In this document: positions 61,650-64,000 of the stretch, piece after piece
Layout of the letters: the number at the start of each line of letters is the position of its first letter
Position numbering within the stretch: the stretch's first letter is position 1
Assembly (NCBI GenBank): GCA_016208415.1
Contig: JACQYB010000045.1
Location: 1 to 64,000, forward strand
Direction of reading: 5' to 3'
From: Betaproteobacteria bacterium
GTDB taxonomy: Bacteria > Pseudomonadota > Gammaproteobacteria > Burkholderiales > Rhodocyclaceae
Length of the DNA stretch: 64,000 bases
Notes under the pieces: model-generated
The model's input: only the letters and a program-made list of their open reading frames with translations
What the model was told of the DNA's origin: nothing
Database searches by the model: none
Position numbers and translations under genes: made by a program

Positions 61650-62513
61650 ATGATCGAATCCGCCTCCGGACCCCCTCCCGCCCCCGATACCCGCAGCCGC
61701 ATCCTCGACGTGGCCGAAGCGCTGTTCGTCGAGCACGGCTTCGAGGCCACCACCACGCGCTTGATCACCGGCGCCGCGAGGGTGAACCTGGCGGCGGTGA
61801 ATTACCACTTCGGCTCCAAGGAAGCGCTGATCCAGGACGTGTTCCGGCGCCGCCTCGGCTGGCTCAACCAGCAGCGGCTGGAAGCACTGGATGCCCTGGA
61901 GGCGGCCGCCGCGGGCGCGCCGCTGAAGCCCAGCCAGATCCTCGACGCCTTTTTCGGCGTCGCCCTGCGCTTTGCCGCCGACAGGCGCCGCGGCGGCCAC
62001 ATCTTCATGCGCCTGCTGGGGCGCACCTACACCGAGCCCAATGCGTTCGTGCGCGCCTTTCTCGCCGCCGAGCACGCCGGCCTGCTGGAGCGCTACAAGG
62101 CGGCGCTGTTTCGGGCGCTGCCGGACGTGCCGCCGGAGGAGATCCTGTGGCGGCTGCACTTCATGGTGGGGGCCATGGCCTACGCGCTGTCCGGTGCCGA
62201 CGCCCTGCGCCTGGTGACGGGCATGGAGGGCGCCGGCGCATCCGATGTCCACCCCGAGGCCCTGGCGCCGCGGCTCATGTCCTTCCTGCTGGGAGGGCTG
62301 CGCGCACCGCTGCCGGTGCTGCCGGCGGGCGACGTCATGGCAGCCAAGGGGACCGTGGGCGCGGGCTTGCCCGCGATCACGGCGGCCGATATCGCGGGCA
62401 AGCCCGCGCCCACACCAATGGCCAATCACCATCCCCCATCCACCTCCGCCCCGAACGAAGCGGTTTCGGGTGCGAACCGACTGAGAGAAGGCGCACCCAC
62501 AAGCGCCGGCTGA
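61650..62513 (+). CDS. psrA: PsrA-like TetR family regulator of fatty acid oxidation
   Basis: The 287-residue regulator has an N-terminal TetR HTH ([68 protein letters not shown]) and a PsrA/FadR-like ligand domain ([51 protein letters not shown]). Family members bind long-chain fatty acids and derepress beta-oxidation genes. A PsrA box precedes it and a fadE gene follows 13 bases after the stop. From residue 236 the normal C-terminus is replaced by a REP-encoded peptide and a run of low-complexity sequence. Confidence 0.85.
   Translation: MIESASGPPPAPDTRSRILDVAEALFVEHGFEATTTRLITGAARVNLAAVNYHFGSKEALIQDVFRRRLGWLNQQRLEALDALEAAAAGAPLKPSQILDAFFGVALRFAADRRRGGHIFMRLLGRTYTEPNAFVRAFLAAEHAGLLERYKAALFRALPDVPPEEILWRLHFMVGAMAYALSGADALRLVTGMEGAGASDVHPEALAPRLMSFLLGGLRAPLPVLPAGDVMAAKGTVGAGLPAITAADIAGKPAPTPMANHHPPSTSAPNEAVSGANRLREGAPTSAG
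62355..62413. repeat. REP palindrome at the 3' end of the PsrA-like gene
   Basis: GTGGGCGCGGGCTTGCCCGC with its complement ending GCGCCCAC; read in frame as [20 protein letters not shown] (residues 236-255). The stem is preserved by compensating changes relative to other copies. Confidence 0.93.
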
Positions 62514-62526
62514 AAGGAGAGACAAA

Positions 62527-64000
62527 ATGCACGCCTGGTTGTGGTTGATCGTTCCTATCGCGGCGCTGGCGCTGGCCTACCTCCGTGCCCCCCTCCTCGC
62601 ATGGGTGGCGGTCGGCGCAGCCTTCCTCGGCGGCTACGGGTGGCTGGCCGCGTGGCCGCCCGCCGCCATCGCCACCGCGCTGCTGGCCCTGGGCGCGGTG
62701 GCGCTTCCCTTCGTCGTGGCGCCGCTGCGCCGGGCGCTGATCAGCGCTCCGCTGCTGGGCGTCTATCGCCGCATCCTGCCGCAGATGTCCCAGACCGAGC
62801 GCGAGGCGCTGGAGGCGGGCAGCGTGTGGTGGGAAGGCGATCTGTTCCGCGGCCGGCCGGACTGGAAGAAGCTGCTGGCCTATCCCCAGCCACGACTCGG
62901 CGCCGAGGAGCAGGCCTTCCTCGACGGTCCGGTGGAAGAGCTGTGTGCCATGGTCAGCGAGTGGGAAACCACCGCCGTCACCCACGACCTGCCGCCCGAA
63001 GCCTGGCAGTTTGCCAAGGAGCGCGGCTTCCTCGGCATGATCATCCCGAAGAAGTACGGCGGGCTGGAGTTCTCGGCCTACGCCCATTCCCAGGTGGTGA
63101 TGAAGCTGTCCACCCGCTGCTCCACCGCCGCGGTGCACGTGATGGTGCCCAACTCCCTGGGACCGGCGGAACTGCTGCTGCACTACGGCACCGAGGCCCA
63201 GAAGCAGTACTACCTGCCGCGCCTGGCCCGCGGCCTGGAAATTCCCGCCTTCGCGCTCACCAGCCCCCAGGCCGGCTCGGATGCCGCCGCCATCCCCGAC
63301 GCGGGCCTGGTGTGCCGCGGCACCTGGCAGGGCCGGGAGGTCGTCGGCATGCGGGTGACCTGGGACAAGCGCTACATCACCCTGGGCCCCATCTGCACCG
63401 TGCTCGGCCTGGCCTTCCGGCTCTACGACCCGGACCGGCTGCTGGGCGAGACGGTGGATCTGGGCATCACCTGCGCCCTGGTGCCGGCCAGCCACCCGGG
63501 GGTGGACATCGGACGGCGCCACCTGCCGCTCAACGCCGTGTTTCAGAACGGCCCCACCCGCGGGCGCGAGGTCTTCATGCCCCTGGACTGGATCATCGGC
63601 GGGCCGAAGATGGCCGGGCAGGGCTGGCGCATGCTCATGGAGAGCCTGGCGGCGGGCCGCTCCATCTCGCTGCCCTCCTCCAACACCGGCATGGCCATGC
63701 TGGCGGTGCGCGCCGTGGGCGGCTATGCCCGGGTGCGCAGCCAGTTCAAGCTGCCCATCGGCAAGTTCGAGGGCATCGAGGAGCTGCTCACGCGCATGGG
63801 CGGCAACCTCTACGCCATGGACGCGGCGCGCACCCTCACCGCCGGCGCCGTGGATCTGGGCGAAAAGCCCTCGGTGGTGTCCGCCATCGTCAAGTACCAC
63901 GTCACCGAGCGGGCGCGCCGGGTGGTCACCGACGGCATGGACATCCTCGGCGGCAAGGGCATCTGCCTGGGACCGTCCAACTTCCTCGGACGGGTATGGC
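62527..64000 (+). CDS. fadE: Acyl-CoA dehydrogenase FadE (5' part, runs off window)
   Basis: The frame opens [20 protein letters not shown] with two or three hydrophobic segments (to about residue 65) and continues open to the window end (491 codons). Sequence such as [64 protein letters not shown] and [19 protein letters not shown] is typical of the membrane-associated, E. coli FadE-type acyl-CoA dehydrogenases of about 800 residues. It performs the first oxidation of fatty acyl-CoA in beta-oxidation. AAAGGAGAG lies before the ATG, 13 bases after the PsrA-like stop, so both genes form an operon. Confidence 0.93.
   Translation, partial: MHAWLWLIVPIAALALAYLRAPLLAWVAVGAAFLGGYGWLAAWPPAAIATALLALGAVALPFVVAPLRRALISAPLLGVYRRILPQMSQTEREALEAGSVWWEGDLFRGRPDWKKLLAYPQPRLGAEEQAFLDGPVEELCAMVSEWETTAVTHDLPPEAWQFAKERGFLGMIIPKKYGGLEFSAYAHSQVVMKLSTRCSTAAVHVMVPNSLGPAELLLHYGTEAQKQYYLPRLARGLEIPAFALTSPQAGSDAAAIPDAGLVCRGTWQGREVVGMRVTWDKRYITLGPICTVLGLAFRLYDPDRLLGETVDLGITCALVPASHPGVDIGRRHLPLNAVFQNGPTRGREVFMPLDWIIGGPKMAGQGWRMLMESLAAGRSISLPSSNTGMAMLAVRAVGGYARVRSQFKLPIGKFEGIEELLTRMGGNLYAMDAARTLTAGAVDLGEKPSVVSAIVKYHVTERARRVVTDGMDILGGKGICLGPSNFLGRVW

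Noticed and set aside
62377-63900. 507-codon minus-strand frame at the right end
   Set aside because: It is antisense to fadE, whose plus-strand frame carries clear acyl-CoA dehydrogenase motifs and runs open to the window end.

Overview
The window is about 64 kb of GC-rich, densely coding proteobacterial chromosome. FadE, OxyR, OpdA, AspA and two large hybrid sensor kinases point to a Beta- or Gammaproteobacterium. The repeat families and general gene style favour a betaproteobacterium, possibly Rhodocyclales, but no rRNA or other marker gene is present to fix the lineage. No tRNA, rRNA or CRISPR array was seen.

Left end (1-2.2 kb): a scrap yard of mobile and decayed genes. It holds an integron-type integrase cut off just after its first catalytic Arg, a REP-associated transposase with its middle deleted, a solitary HicB-like protein and an acetyltransferase fragment next to an intact one. 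From 2.4 to 9.1 kb lie a radical SAM/SPASM gene and then a tight operon: an acetyl-CoA-synthetase-like ligase, 2-oxoacid dehydrogenase E1-alpha, E1-beta and E2, and a dedicated acyl carrier protein. There is no E3 gene.

9.3-16.3 kb: two membrane or exported hypothetical proteins, a catalase 3' remnant running into a long-form hisG, and a lower-GC three-gene cassette (unknown protein, HTH protein, TIGR04255-like protein) with its own promoter. A YlqF GTPase with a 54-residue basic companion follows. 16.5-32.4 kb: a four-PAS hybrid kinase, a DEAD-box helicase, mazEF, dodecin, a DJ-1/PfpI protein, DUF2189, oligopeptidase A, exonuclease III, a Crp/Fnr regulator and an RTX metalloprotease of the serralysin type.

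32.4-50 kb: dps and oxyR, a TonB-like protein, an ankyrin protein with a suspicious amber stop, a cyclase-FHA fusion, a soluble CZB chemoreceptor, an M23 peptidase, a PatB/MalY aminotransferase, aspartase, a PhoX-type phosphatase, an ECF sigma/cupin pair and an FtsH. 49.8-64 kb: a PhoD-type phosphatase, a Fic protein, a RuBisCO-like protein, an Atm1-type ABC exporter, brnTA with a clear operator, trans-aconitate methyltransferase, a second hybrid kinase, and a PsrA-type regulator with a PsrA box upstream of fadE, which runs off the window.

The most striking theme is repeat invasion of genes. A 59-base REP palindrome occurs seven times, four of them in frame inside three coding sequences, where it encodes nearly the same 20-residue peptide. 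A second family with 71-base units forms a tandem array and also lies in frame inside the aminotransferase. Two further MITE-like elements with terminal inverted repeats lie directly upstream of genes.
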